Source: JAUIIK01 sp963745675
Lineage (GTDB): Bacteria > Chloroflexota > Chloroflexia > Thermomicrobiales > CFX8
Assembly: GCA_963745675.1 (NCBI GenBank)
Contig: CAVUYM010000008.1
Location: forward strand, 62,001-126,000
Direction of reading: 5' to 3'
DNA: 64,000 nucleotides
How positions within the stretch are numbered: the first letter of the stretch is position 1; each line of letters begins with the position of its first letter. Below are positions 1-8,685 of the stretch, in pieces. Position numbers and translations under genes: made by a program. The notes below the pieces were generated by a model. The model was given only the letters and a program-made list of their open reading frames with translations, did no database searches and was not told the origin of the DNA.

Positions 1-5
1 TGGCA

Positions 6-888
6 GTGGCCGGGCTCGTCAATCTGGAAGATGATTGGTCCCTTGAACCGGCCTCGGGCGGGCTCAATAGCCGTGTCTACTACGCACGAGCCGGAGCAGA
101 CAACGAAGCACGACTAACGATTCGAGTCCGGGACCGACAAGACAGGTCGATCGCTGAAGTCGACGCTCTTGCAGATGTTGCCGAATGTCCAGCGATGCCG
201 CGCATCCGCTTACTGACAAATGAATTGCTTGTTCACGATTATGTGCCGGGCGAGCCACACGATCTACGCCTCCTGAACGACCGCCAGTTGCAGGCGCTGG
301 CGAAAAGTCTGGCGTGCATACATGCAGCGGAGTACACATCCTATACACCCTGGCCAGAAACGGGTCTACGGCTGGGCACGAGGTTTGATCTATTTCGCTT
401 CCGGGTCGCGTCGCTGGCCAACTATGACAGTTTCTCAGCAGTAAACGAGCGCCCCGAATTTCCCGCGTTGCCTGGTTTGATTCAGCGCCTGTCCAGAGTT
501 GACCTTTCCTCTCGGACCTGGACGGGAGCGGATTTTTCACGCATTCATGGCGACCTTAGCCGCGGCAATCTTCTCTGGCAGGGTAATGAACTTGGATTGA
601 TCGATTGGGAGTACAGTCGCGTTGGCGATCCAGCCGAAGATCTGGCCTATCTATTCAGCGAGCAGGAAGGTGGAACCGAGCTACTCCCTATCTTGCTCGG
701 ATATTATGTCGACGCCGGCGGCAGCCCCGATGTAGCGAGTCGCATCCCCGCCTATGGGATCTTCACCGCCGTTGATTCCGCGCTCTGGTGGATCGACCAT
801 GGGCAGCGCCTGAAGCAGCCTGTCGATCGATGAAGTCGAAGGTCGAGTACGTGCGGCCCAGCGCTGGATTTCGGGCGGTACCGGGTAA
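6..888 (+). CDS. Aminoglycoside/choline-kinase-like phosphotransferase, frameshifted near 820
   Basis: This is a protein-kinase-fold small-molecule phosphotransferase of the APH/choline kinase superfamily. The catalytic loop HGDLSRGN is at residues 181-188 and the metal-binding aspartate lies in LIDWEY near residue 200, followed by the usual GDPAEDLA stretch. The substrate cannot be read from the sequence. The frame is open to the left window edge, so the GTG at 6 may not be the true start and the nucleotide-binding N-lobe may be partly cut off. The first frame stops at 833, but shifting one base near 820 continues with a coding-like tail (SIDEVEGRVRAAQRW) to a TAA at 886-888, so I extend the gene there. 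The family assignment is firm and the function is open. Confidence 0.7.
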
Positions 889-1099
889 CGTTCGCTGCAG
901 ACCGGCATAGATCCACGACGGTTTCGGTCCTGATTCAGGCTGCTTCGCCGGGAAAGATCGACGTATTTCGCCCCCACTCTTACCAGAGGATGCCCAGACG
1001 CTCGGCTTGAGAACCCCTCTGTCCTGACTCTCCCAACCGGCTATGATCGTTCGGATGAAATTCATGTGCGAACGACGACTGCTAGAGGAATTACTTCGA

Positions 1100-2012
1100 A
1101 TGACTTCAAATCGACCCTGTAAGATCGGGCTCTATCTGCCGATGGCGGAGCATGAGTTAGGTGATCGGACACCACGCTGGACCGACATTCTGGCAATTGC
1201 CCGTCGTGCAGAAGAGCTGGGTTTCGACTCCGTCTTCATCGCCGACCACCTGATCTACCACTTCGAGGGCCAGGAGACCTATGGCATCTGGGAGGGCATG
1301 TCGTTGCTGGCGGCACTGGCCGGGGCGACCGAGCGTATCGAACTCGGCACCGGAGTCCTCTGCACCGGCTTCCGCAATCCAGCCCTGTTGGCGAAGATGG
1401 CCGAGACGATCGACGAGATCAGCGCTGGGCGGTTGATTTTCGGCATCGGGGCCGGCTGGCACGATCCCGAGTACGTCGCTTTTGGTTATCCGACCGACCA
1501 CAAGTTCAGCCGTTTCCAGGAAGCGCTGCAGGTGATTCACCCGCTGCTCAAGACGGGCAAGGTGGACTTCCACGGCGAATACTACGAGGCCAACGATGCC
1601 GACCTGATGCCGCGCGGACCGCGCCCCGAAGGGCCGCCGATCATGATCGCCGCAACCGGCGACCGCATGCTCGATTTGACGGCTCGCTATGCCGACCTCT
1701 GGAATGGCTGGGTCGTTCCCGGCCGCAACGCGGAGTTGCTTGGCAGGCTCGACGCCGCCTGTGTCGCTGCCGGTCGCGATCCGGCTACGCTTGGGTCGTA
1801 TCGGCATGGTGATGGTCGATCACACCGACGCTGAGATTGATCCCGAGGCCCGTCGCCCACCGATAAAGGGCACGCCGGAGGAGATGGCTGCGGAATTCCG
1901 TTCGCTGGCGGCAGAGGGCATCTCGCACCTGGTCGTCTCCCATACCCCGAATACGATGGAAGGGCTCGAAGCACTGGCTCCGGTACTGGAGATTCTGGAT
2001 AGCGGGTCGTAG
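1100..2012 (+). CDS. LLM-class F420-type oxidoreductase, frameshifted near 1795
   Basis: This is a luciferase-like TIM-barrel oxidoreductase of the kind that usually uses coenzyme F420 (or FMN). Seen in the sequence are KIGLYLPMAE at the N-terminus, GFDSVFIADHL, the ETIDEISAGRLIFGIGAGW signature and the 'GPPIMIAATG' segment. The start at 1100 is chosen because AGAGGAA lies 9 bases upstream; an ATG at 1043 adds 19 residues with no family likeness. The frame ends prematurely after ...AAGRDPATLG and resumes one base out of register as RIGMVMVDHT, in a GGG run near 1793. The remaining 70 residues (GTPEEMAAEFRSLAAEGI...) are the typical C-terminus. Either an indel error or a recent pseudogene. The substrate is unknown. 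Confidence 0.8.
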
Positions 2013-2118
2013 GCCGTACCGGGCTATGTGATTCCTAACCCTGTCATAGGTTGCTTCCAGTTGTTCGCAGGGAGAGTCTTCTCCTGCCTGTGCAACCACG
2101 TCCTGTAAACTTTTCGAC

Positions 2119-2676
2119 ATGCCAGTGAACGACAGCTATCTGAATTTACGCAGAGACGCGCTGGAACTCAACGAGAGCGCCAGCGAGTATTGCCTGTGCA
2201 AGGCGGTCGGTAGTAGCTGCTGTGTGCCGGATCTCTCGATGCTGCCGGAAGATCAGGAGATGATCCTGGAAGCGGTGGCCAGCGGCTCGATTAGCGTGGA
2301 GACGTTGCGGCGCGCGAGGGTTCGTGCCCAGGATGAGGACCTCGATCGCTGCCCGTTTCTCGGCGACAGCGGTGAATGCACCATCTACGAGCACCGGCCG
2401 GTCGTCTGCATCCAGCATGGCAATGGCGGGCTACCAAAGGACAAGGCGATTGCGCTGCGGGCGATGAATAAACCAGGCAAACGGACGATACGCATCTCTG
2501 ACCTGGAACAATTCTCCTGTACCGCTTGCGCCGCTCAGATTGACGACAGCGAGCGCATCCCGCTCAGTGTCGTCGGCAAGTCCGTCGCCATCCTCGTGAC
2601 GATCCAGCAAGGCGAGCGGCACTACGGCAAGCACCGCATGAATGAATTCATCACAACCCACTTCTCAGACGTTTAG
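2119..2676 (+). CDS. YkgJ-family cysteine cluster protein
   Basis: This is a small protein with a cysteine-rich domain of the YkgJ/Fe-S or zinc-chelating type (PF03692-like). Visible cysteines are CLCK and CC near residues 26-37, then RCPFL, GECTIYEHRPVVC around residues 76-98 and CTAC near residue 135. The arrangement 'CPFL...CxIYexRPxxC' is the family hallmark. The biochemical role of the family is not settled; metal-cluster binding is inferred from it. The gene stands alone, 106 bases after the oxidoreductase. Length (185 residues) fits the family. Confidence 0.75.
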   Translation: MPVNDSYLNLRRDALELNESASEYCLCKAVGSSCCVPDLSMLPEDQEMILEAVASGSISVETLRRARVRAQDEDLDRCPFLGDSGECTIYEHRPVVCIQHGNGGLPKDKAIALRAMNKPGKRTIRISDLEQFSCTACAAQIDDSERIPLSVVGKSVAILVTIQQGERHYGKHRMNEFITTHFSDV

Positions 2677-2723
2677 ACTGCATTCTCGATTGAGATAGGT
2701 TCAGGAGTGATTCCCCTATCATT

Positions 2724-3076
2724 TCGTAGGGGCGATGCTGGTCACACTTGTTCCACCAAATTGAACGTACGTCTCCTGTTTCTGCCCCGATCAGACACCC
2801 AAAGGGTGTCATCCCGAAGCTTGTCGAGGGATCTACGTCCAATATCATCCTACGAGCAGGGAACAAGATCTTTCGTACCCACGCCGTGGGTGCCCAGTTC
2901 CGCTCCGCTCAAGATGACACCAAGGTGGCCCACAGTTGCTATTCCCGGCCCAAAGGTGCTTACTGCCGACCGATCCACGATGAATTACCTTGAATTAGGT
3001 GGAACAGGTGTGCTGGTCATCGCCCTGCTTGATTGCAGCGAACGTACGCGGGCGAACACGAGGTTCGTCCCTACGA
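2724..3076. repeat. Nested inverted-repeat intergenic island
   Basis: The 435 bases between the YkgJ-like gene and the M48 protease hold no convincing gene but clear nested structure. The outer arms are 2724-2762 and 2993-3025, which are near-perfect reverse complements (shared core GGTGGAACA-GTGTG). An inner pair starts with GGTGTCATC at 2805-2813 and ends with its complement at 2911-2921; the sequence after the left inner arm (CTTGTCGAGGGATCT) is a type seen in dispersed intergenic repeats. A third hairpin, GGGCGAAC/GTTCGTCCC, sits at 3050-3071. It resembles a non-autonomous palindromic element built of several units. No target duplication could be fixed. Confidence 0.6.
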
Positions 3077-3111
3077 AGTTGATCGAGCTGAGCATGATGA
3101 CGTAGTGGTAT

Positions 3112-4272
3112 CTATGCATCCTCGATTGGTGCTTCATCTGGGTCATGATGGCGGTCGATTGGCCGGCTGGCTTCGGAGCGGGCAATGCGTTCAGCGATAG
3201 AGGGATGCGAGTAGAGCAGCAGCACTCGCAGATGCGATGGCGTCGGGTCAGCCAGGTTCGTCTCCGCTAGTTTCATCATTGCTGACGAGAAGGCGTCGTG
3301 GTTGCGGGTGAGCGCCAGGGCAAAAGCGTCGGCCCGGCGTTCGAGATCGCGACTATAGGCCAGTTGGAGAGGTGTCAGCAGTAAACTCGCAACCGAGAAA
3401 GAAAAGCCGAGCGCCGGCAACGACCGGATATCCGCGATTTCACGCGACCCGACGAGTTCTTGCCCGCGTCGCCGCAACACCGACCGGAGCACCCGATCAG
3501 TCACGAAGCTGGTCGCGAGCGTGAAGATCGAACCGAGGGCGATGAAGCGCCAGAGATCGCGATTAGCCTGGTGGGCGATCTCATGGGCGACGATGACTTC
3601 GATTTCTTCAGGCTCGAAGCGCTCGATGAGGGTGTCGGACAGCACGATGCGGCGCGTCGGTCCGATGCCGGTGAAGAAGGCGTTGGCCTTCGAAGTCCGG
3701 CGGCTCATGTCCATCGTTAGTACCCCGGCAACGTCGATACCGGTCTTGGCGGCAAGCGCTTGTAAGCGTCCGGAAAGCTCTTCGTCTTCGAGCGGCGTGT
3801 ACTTATTGAAACGCGGCGCGATCAGCACCGGGAAGAGTTGGGCGACAAGCGTCGTGAGCGGGATGGTGACGAGCGTGACAACCAGCCACCAGTGTTTGAA
3901 GCGGCCAATGATCCAATAGAGCCCTTCGACAACCGGCAGAGCAAACGCCAGCCCGATGGCTTGTCCTTTGAGCTGATCGGTGAACCAACCTGTGCGGCTC
4001 TGGCGGCTCAGTCCGAAGCGATGTTCGATGATATAGCCGCTGAGATAAGAGAGCGGCAGCCCGGCCAGCCAACCGCCGATCATGAGCACCGTCGTGAAGT
4101 ACCCTCGCGAGAGGAGATCGCTGCCGCGCCGGGGCAAGGTTGCGCGGGCGACTTTTCGTCCAGATCCAGACAGGAGGAAGAGTCCGCCGAAGAGTAGCCC
4201 AATCAGCGTGCCGAAGAGGCCCAGTCGTTCTTTGATCCGGCTGTAGCGCCGGGCTCGTTCGATACCTTCCAC
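3112..4272 (-). CDS. M48-family membrane metalloprotease (CAAX protease/Ste24-like)
   Basis: This is a membrane zinc metalloprotease. The zinc motif HEIAH is at residues 230-234 inside VIVAHEIAHQANRD, and a downstream 'LERRADAFAL' gives the third-ligand glutamate region. Hydrophobic segments are visible near residues 20-36, 60-82, 103-123 and 128-150, with another after the zinc site, matching the Ste24/CAAX-prenyl protease layout rather than the shorter HtpX layout. 'NAFFTGIGPTRRIVLSDTL' before the active site is also typical. In bacteria such proteins are usually linked to membrane protein quality control. The start is a GTG at 4270-4272 with GGAG six bases upstream. It has no operon partner. 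Confidence 0.88.
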   Translation of the reverse strand: MEGIERARRYSRIKERLGLFGTLIGLLFGGLFLLSGSGRKVARATLPRRGSDLLSRGYFTTVLMIGGWLAGLPLSYLSGYIIEHRFGLSRQSRTGWFTDQLKGQAIGLAFALPVVEGLYWIIGRFKHWWLVVTLVTIPLTTLVAQLFPVLIAPRFNKYTPLEDEELSGRLQALAAKTGIDVAGVLTMDMSRRTSKANAFFTGIGPTRRIVLSDTLIERFEPEEIEVIVAHEIAHQANRDLWRFIALGSIFTLATSFVTDRVLRSVLRRRGQELVGSREIADIRSLPALGFSFSVASLLLTPLQLAYSRDLERRADAFALALTRNHDAFSSAMMKLAETNLADPTPSHLRVLLLYSHPSIAERIARSEASRPIDRHHDPDEAPIEDA

Positions 4273-4640
4273 TGCAACTCCCTTGCTGTGTCGATGTTTT
4301 TCGTTGTTGCGCGACCGGGGCCGAAAATCCGGCTAGCGCTGATCCTGCCATGATTCGTGGTCAAGAATCAATCCAGCAGGCAATCTGCAAATATTCGGGA
4401 ATATTCCTCTCAGTTCTCACGTTATACGTAATGATGCAAGTACCTGTCGACCAGACAATCAATCAAGGGCCAGTCCGAACTACTAAAATCGATCTATTTC
4501 GATACGTCCAAAATCGAGCGGGTATCGTAGACAGATTGAAGCCTCAGCGTGAGGCGCGAGGTACAAATCGAGCTTTAGCTAGTAGTACATGGCGTACTGA
4601 TTTCGTTGAGTTCGGACTTCTTATATGAAGAGCCGTGGTA
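4273..4640. other. Gene-free upstream region
   Basis: Between the protease and the sigma factor there are 619 bases without a convincing gene. A 92-codon open frame (4350-4628) has no start context or recognisable composition and is discounted. The segment is visibly richer in A and T than its surroundings. The promoter-like sequence at its right end is listed separately. Confidence 0.4.
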
Positions 4641-4673
4641 TTGACAAATACTGCCAGGCAGTGTACGTACAAT
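4641..4673 (+). promoter_or_regulatory. Possible promoter with internal palindrome for the sigma factor gene
   Basis: A perfect -35 hexamer TTGACA is at 4641-4646. The best -10 match, TACAAT (4668-4673), is 21 bases downstream, which is longer than the usual 17; TACGTA at 4664-4669 has correct spacing but poor match. Between them is the palindrome CTGCCAGGCAG (4651-4661) followed by GTACGTAC (4663-4670). The long spacer and the palindrome suggest an activator or repressor site, but this is inference. The gene begins about 220 bases further on. Confidence 0.35.
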
Positions 4674-4891
4674 ATAGCATTTAGGTCGATTCAACGACGT
4701 AGGGATTTACAGGTGCAGATTGGACGAGTACCATAGGAAGGATGTTTGTGGAATTATTCACAAACTCGGGCTCGTAACGATTGACGATAAGCATTTTAAC
4801 TGTTATTGTAGCCAGGTTGCGCTCCAGTTCAGCCTGCATTGCATACTGGCTGGTGGAGCGTTTCGTCGCTTAGTAGGAATGAAGGGGTCGT

Positions 4892-6199
4892 ATGACCGAT
4901 AGAGCCGTGAGAGATTCACCGATCAAAGATTCGTACGAGCTGGAGAAGCTCGTCGATAAAGCTGAGGTCGGAGAAATCGTCGATGAATCGGCTGAGTTAC
5001 TCGATCAGGCAACAAGTGATGCCGTCTATCGCTATTTCCGCGATGTCGGTGGTCACCGCCTGCTCAATCACGAGGAAGAGATCGACCTCTCGACCAAAGT
5101 GCAGCGAATGCTCGAAGCTCAGCGCTGGATGCGCACCGAGGAAGCCCTCGACCGCTATGCAGCCGTCAAGACATCGGGTGTCCTGACCGTGCCGATTCCC
5201 GGGGTTGACCCGGAAAAAGTCGAACCAAAAGAACCAACCCACTGGCAGAAGGCATACGTCGTTCTGACAGAGGGCATCAAGCCATCCGATGAGCTGGTCG
5301 AACAGCTCAAGGAGTACGTCCGCGACGTGCTCGATAATAACCACGTGCCCGGCCAGATCGAGTTCGTCGACAAGCTGCCGCGCCGCAAGCGTGGTGGAGT
5401 CGACCGCTACGGGCTGAAGAAGATGGAATTCGCCGAAGCAGCAACTCGCGACGAGCCGATCGCCGTCGTCATCGAACGTGGCCGCATCGCCCGCGAGAAG
5501 CTGATTCGTCACAACCTGCGACTGGTCGTCTCGATCGCGAAGAAGTACCGCTCGAGCGGGCTTCCGTTGATCGACCTGATCCAGGAAGGCAACATCGGCC
5601 TGATGACGGCCGTGGAGCGCTATGACCCAACCCTGGGTTACCGCTTCAGCACCTACGCCACCTTCTGGATTCGCCAGGCCATCGGTCGCGCCGTTGCGAA
5701 CCTGAGCCGGACGATCCGCGTCCCGGTCCACATGCACGACCTGATCTCGAAGGTCCGCCGGACCGAGTCGCAGCTCGAGCAGAAGCTCGGCCGCCCGGCC
5801 AACGACACCGAGATCGCCGAGTTCCTCGAGATGGAAGTCGAGAAGGTCGAACAGGCCCGCTCGGCCATCCCGCGCACCTCGTCGCTCGACAAGCCGATCG
5901 GCGAAGATGGCGAGTCGACCATCGGTGACCTGCTGCCGGACCCGGCCAGCGACCAGGTGGTTGAGGAAGCCGTTTCGAGCGCGATTCGCGATCAGATCCG
6001 GCGTTCGCTGGAGCACCTGAGCGACCGCGAGCAGGGCGTCGTGATGCTGCGCTTCGGCCTCAACGGCCAGCAGCCGCAGACCCTCGCCGAGATCGCCGAC
6101 TTCTACGGCATCAGCCGCGAGCGTGTGCGCCAGATCGAGAAGGAAGCCCTCTCGAAGCTGCGCCGCTCCGACCTCGTCGAGCTCTCGACCGCGGCCTAA
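4892..6199 (+). CDS. RNA polymerase sigma factor, RpoD/SigA family
   Basis: This is a primary-type sigma-70 factor of 435 residues. Region 1.2 is at about 43-75 (DAVYRYFRDVGGHRLL). Region 2 is at about 200-275, with the near-invariant LIDLIQEGNIGLMTAVERYD and FSTYATFWIRQAI. Region 3 spans about 280-360 and region 4 about 370-428, ending in the helix-turn-helix ISRERVRQIEKEALSKLR. A poorly conserved insert of some 120 residues separates regions 1.2 and 2. There is no long acidic region 1.1, so it could be the housekeeping factor or a group-2 paralogue; I leave the symbol blank. GAAGGGG lies four bases before the ATG. Its 3' end is repeated three more times downstream, which is unusual (see findings). 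Confidence 0.93.
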   Translation: MTDRAVRDSPIKDSYELEKLVDKAEVGEIVDESAELLDQATSDAVYRYFRDVGGHRLLNHEEEIDLSTKVQRMLEAQRWMRTEEALDRYAAVKTSGVLTVPIPGVDPEKVEPKEPTHWQKAYVVLTEGIKPSDELVEQLKEYVRDVLDNNHVPGQIEFVDKLPRRKRGGVDRYGLKKMEFAEAATRDEPIAVVIERGRIAREKLIRHNLRLVVSIAKKYRSSGLPLIDLIQEGNIGLMTAVERYDPTLGYRFSTYATFWIRQAIGRAVANLSRTIRVPVHMHDLISKVRRTESQLEQKLGRPANDTEIAEFLEMEVEKVEQARSAIPRTSSLDKPIGEDGESTIGDLLPDPASDQVVEEAVSSAIRDQIRRSLEHLSDREQGVVMLRFGLNGQQPQTLAEIADFYGISRERVRQIEKEALSKLRRSDLVELSTAA

Positions 6200-6228
6200 C
6201 GTCCAGCTAACTCAGTACGAATTAACAA

Positions 6229-6264
6229 CCGCCCTCTCCGGAAACGGGGAGGGCGGTTTGTTTT
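6229..6264 (+). terminator. Intrinsic terminator of the sigma factor gene
   Basis: CCGCCCTCTCC pairs with GGGGAGGGCGG around a GGAAA-type loop, followed by TTTGTTTT. It begins 29 bases after the stop codon. The same hairpin recurs at 10439-10473 almost unchanged and at 8461-8496 in diverged form. Confidence 0.88.
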
Positions 6265-6586
6265 CACGGCGCTCTTATACGTTAGTGCAGAATGGCGGCC
6301 TATTTGAGTCGGTTGTGAGTCTCTGACGCTGCCAACTTGAGCTTCGAAGATGGAGATGCGCTACCGGTCCTTCACAGTTCAGAGCCACGGCCGTTCAGAT
6401 CGATAGCATGAATGTCCGAGCTAGAAGTGAATCTTCAAGAGAATCCGCGTCCGTACGCGGTACAATTCCCCTCAGCTAGAGTAGGCGCAAACTTCTAGGC
6501 ATGCACCCGGGAATTCTTGAATCGAGATTTTATTGATTAGCCTTTGCGCAAGGCTCAATTAGCACGGAGCAGGGTGAGTTTTGAGC
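6265..6586. other. Gene-free stretch before small membrane gene
   Basis: About 320 bases follow the sigma terminator without a recognisable gene or hairpin. Base composition drops towards A+T from about 6480 onward, continuing into the next gene. Nothing else was seen here. Confidence 0.4.
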
Positions 6587-7221
6587 ATGGCAAATGGTGA
6601 TTCCTTGAACGCTGACAAGCACGGCAGATGGCTTCTGATCACTTTCTTGTTAGTAAATCTAGGGATTCTGGTTGCAATCGGATTATTATTGTTAGTATCC
6701 GTATCCGGTTCAGGTCTAGAGTTGAAGCTGTCTGACTATGCCAATATTGCGCAAATTGGAGTGTTTGTCGCAGCTGTAGGAGCACTTGTGGTGGCTGCTT
6801 TATAACGGTCGCAGACGCAGAAGGATTAGAATCAGACGGACGCCCAAGAGGGCTCTTGGAACGTCAAGCCGCCACCTCAGCACAGCAGCTGGAAATCCTA
6901 AAAGAACAAGAGCGACTTCGTGTAGCACCTTTCGTGGCTGGCATGCTAGTTGATCGAAAGACTTACTTGGCTCATACGAGACAGGATGATAAAGACGTTG
7001 ATATGGAGCTCAAGTACTTTGGCCAAACAGAGAACATATCCCCCAATTTAGCAATAAACGTGTCGGCATACATATACAATCCAGACCATAAGAAGTTTTT
7101 AGCAGGAACATATTCTTTGGATTATTTGGTGGGCGGAATCGAACAGTGGTTTGAATTCGGCAGAGTGCATACGGAAGAGGATGTTGCTAATGAACTCAAG
7201 AGTATATATGGGATTGACTGA
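6587..7221 (+). CDS. Small membrane protein of unknown function, frameshifted near 6800
   Basis: I do not recognise this family. The first part encodes about 72 residues with two hydrophobic helices (LLITFLLVNLGILVAIGLLL and IGVFVAAVGALVVAAL), then stops at 6803. The following frame (to 7221) encodes 121 residues starting with LERQAATSAQQLEILKEQERLR, a helical segment that often follows such a membrane anchor, and then a soluble domain. The order helices, coil, soluble domain suggests one gene broken by a shift between 6790 and 6855. The ATG at 6587 is favoured because AGGGTGAG lies eight bases upstream. Codons are much richer in A and T than in the flanking genes, which suggests recent acquisition. 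Confidence 0.45.
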
Positions 7222-7403
7222 TCAGGAGAAGACTCTTACCCGATTCTCCGAGAGCATATTCATGCTTTTAGTGTACGAGGGCTTGGACAACCAACCGTAT
7301 GTGTATCTAAACCGCATTTAGCCCTAGTCTACTGGTTTCATCGGTGGCGATTCTGAAAGAGAGAGCTTAAGCTTAGCAGTCCGCCATCCAGACGGTGAAT
7401 TGT

Positions 7404-7520
7404 CGCCAGATCGAGAAGGAAGCCCCCTCGAAGCTGCGCCGCTCCGACCTCGTCGAACTCTCGATCTGCGGTTTAAACGCCCGGCGAACAACTCTGCACA
7501 ACAAACAACTGCTCTTCCGT
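7404..7520 (+). pseudogene. Remnant copy 2 of the sigma factor 3' end
   Basis: The 60 bases from 7404 differ at only two positions from the sigma gene at 6128-6187 and still translate as RQIEKEAPSKLRRSDLVEL. Similarity fades through the old stop codon, but a trace of the downstream sequence remains (CAACTCTGCAC, and a decayed hairpin around 7507-7535). There is no upstream coding part, so this is a displaced gene end, not a second sigma factor. The surrounding 7222-7633 holds no other recognisable gene. Confidence 0.8.
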
Positions 7521-7633
7521 TTTCAGATAGGGGTTGGTGTCGCGTATCCAGATGAACATAGCTCCCTGCTGATGCGGGCATGCCAGTCGTTGGCGGAATA
7601 TGGTGTGCCTCGCTTCTCGAACTGGAACCACTA

Positions 7634-7990
7634 TCAGGGGTATCCCCCCAGATCGAGAAGGATGATCACGGCGTCTTCGACCTGCCGTAGAGTCGAATCA
7701 CTTACGCTGCCAAGCCGATTCTGTAAGCGCAACTTCGAAATCGAACGAATGTCTTCTGCTTTGGCGAAGCTCCGGTGTGTCAGCCCTCCCTCAGGAGGAT
7801 CAATCTGAATGTGCGTGGGAATTCGACGGTCGGCAGTAGTGATGGGGATCACAATAACCAGGTCAGCGGGACCAGCATTGAAGATGCTTGCACTAATGAT
7901 CAGAGCCGGGCGAGTTCGTCCCTGTTCGCGACCACGGACGGGGTCGAGGTCGACGTACCAGACATCACCTCGATCGGGGGAGACGGACAC
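7634..7990 (-). CDS. MazF/PemK-type endoribonuclease toxin
   Basis: This 118-residue protein has the MazF signatures RGDVWYVDLDPVRGREQGRTRPALIIS at the N-terminus (the RP of the substrate-binding loop is present) and the later VIVIPITTADR and FAKAEDIRSIS segments, with the C-terminal helix ending DLGGYP. MazF toxins cleave single-stranded mRNA and halt growth when the antitoxin is lost. The GTG start follows the antitoxin stop codon directly (TAG then GTG), so the two are translationally coupled. It lies in the module between sigma-end copies 2 and 3. It appears complete. Confidence 0.9.
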   Translation of the reverse strand: MSVSPDRGDVWYVDLDPVRGREQGRTRPALIISASIFNAGPADLVIVIPITTADRRIPTHIQIDPPEGGLTHRSFAKAEDIRSISKLRLQNRLGSVSDSTLRQVEDAVIILLDLGGYP

Positions 7991-8239
7991 CTATTCTTCG
8001 TCCCGTCCATCGCTGAGCGTCCGTTCCCATTCGGCACGTTCCGCAAGCTCATCCTGCCAGGCTTCGGGATCTTCACGAAGGCTGGCAAATGCCTGATTGG
8101 TGGCTTTCAGGAAGTACTCCCGTCGCAGCCGCTCAACGGCTTTGGCGACCAGTACCGAAATCGGCTCTCCGGATTGACGGGAAAGTTCTCTAAGGGTTTC
8201 GCGCGTAGGTTCCGGTACTCTAATCGTTGTGTTAGCCAT
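7991..8239 (-). CDS. Ribbon-helix-helix antitoxin partner of MazF
   Basis: An 82-residue protein begins TTIRVPEPTRETLRELSRQ, the beta-strand plus helix pattern of ribbon-helix-helix DNA-binding antitoxins, followed by SVLVAKAVERLRREYF (second helix). The C-terminal half is charged and helical (DELAERAEWERTLSDGRDEE), as expected for the toxin-wrapping tail. It is first in the toxin-antitoxin operon and would bind both the toxin and the operon promoter. Its assignment rests on the toxin next to it and on the N-terminal pattern. Confidence 0.85.
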   Translation of the reverse strand: MANTTIRVPEPTRETLRELSRQSGEPISVLVAKAVERLRREYFLKATNQAFASLREDPEAWQDELAERAEWERTLSDGRDEE

Positions 8240-8369
8240 CGAACTCTTCTATCTCGCGAACTTCACCGCAGATCGCTCGTATTGCATCTCGCGTCTGTCA
8301 ACATCTGAGTAGACCCCATTGTATCCCGATAGGGCTACACCGTTCACATTGCATCGAGCTATTTGAAAG

Positions 8370-8496
8370 CTGCATCTCCTCTCGCCCTCCGTCGCCACCG
8401 TCTCGTAGATCTCTCGACCGCGGCCTAACGCCCGGCCAACAACTCAGCACGAACTGGCAACCGCTCTCCCTGACACATGGGAGGGCGGTATTTGTT
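8370..8496 (+). pseudogene. Remnant copy 3 of the sigma 3' end with diverged terminator
   Basis: The stretch ATCTCTCGACCGCGGCCTAA at 8409-8428 matches the last codons and stop of the sigma gene, and homology continues through CAACTCAGCACGAA into a hairpin (CCGCTCTCCC/GGGAGGGCGG, 8461-8490) with a T-rich tail. Weaker likeness extends back to about 8370. No further coding sequence of the sigma factor is present. The rest of 8240-8685 holds no recognisable gene. Confidence 0.75.
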
Positions 8497-8685
8497 GTGC
8501 TCGGCCGTTTTCGCAACACAGCCACGGTTAGGTCGCCACAGCGTGCGGAACGTATATCCGAATGGTCCCTTAAGACTCTACTTGGCATATATGAAGGATG
8601 AAGCGCTTGTCGGATCATAGAGCGAGTTACGCATCGGATCGTTGGATCTGATGCATATCAATGCAACAGAGAGAAGGAAACTCGC

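Noticed and set aside
4350..4628. Open frame of 92 codons upstream of the sigma gene
   Set aside because: No ribosome site, no family-like residues, and composition matches non-coding A+T-rich sequence.
7404..7520. A second complete sigma factor gene
   Set aside because: Only the last 20 or so codons are present; upstream sequence is unrelated.
8298..8618. Minus-strand frame of 106 codons over the third sigma-end copy
   Set aside because: It runs antisense through the copied terminator and has no start context; probably chance.
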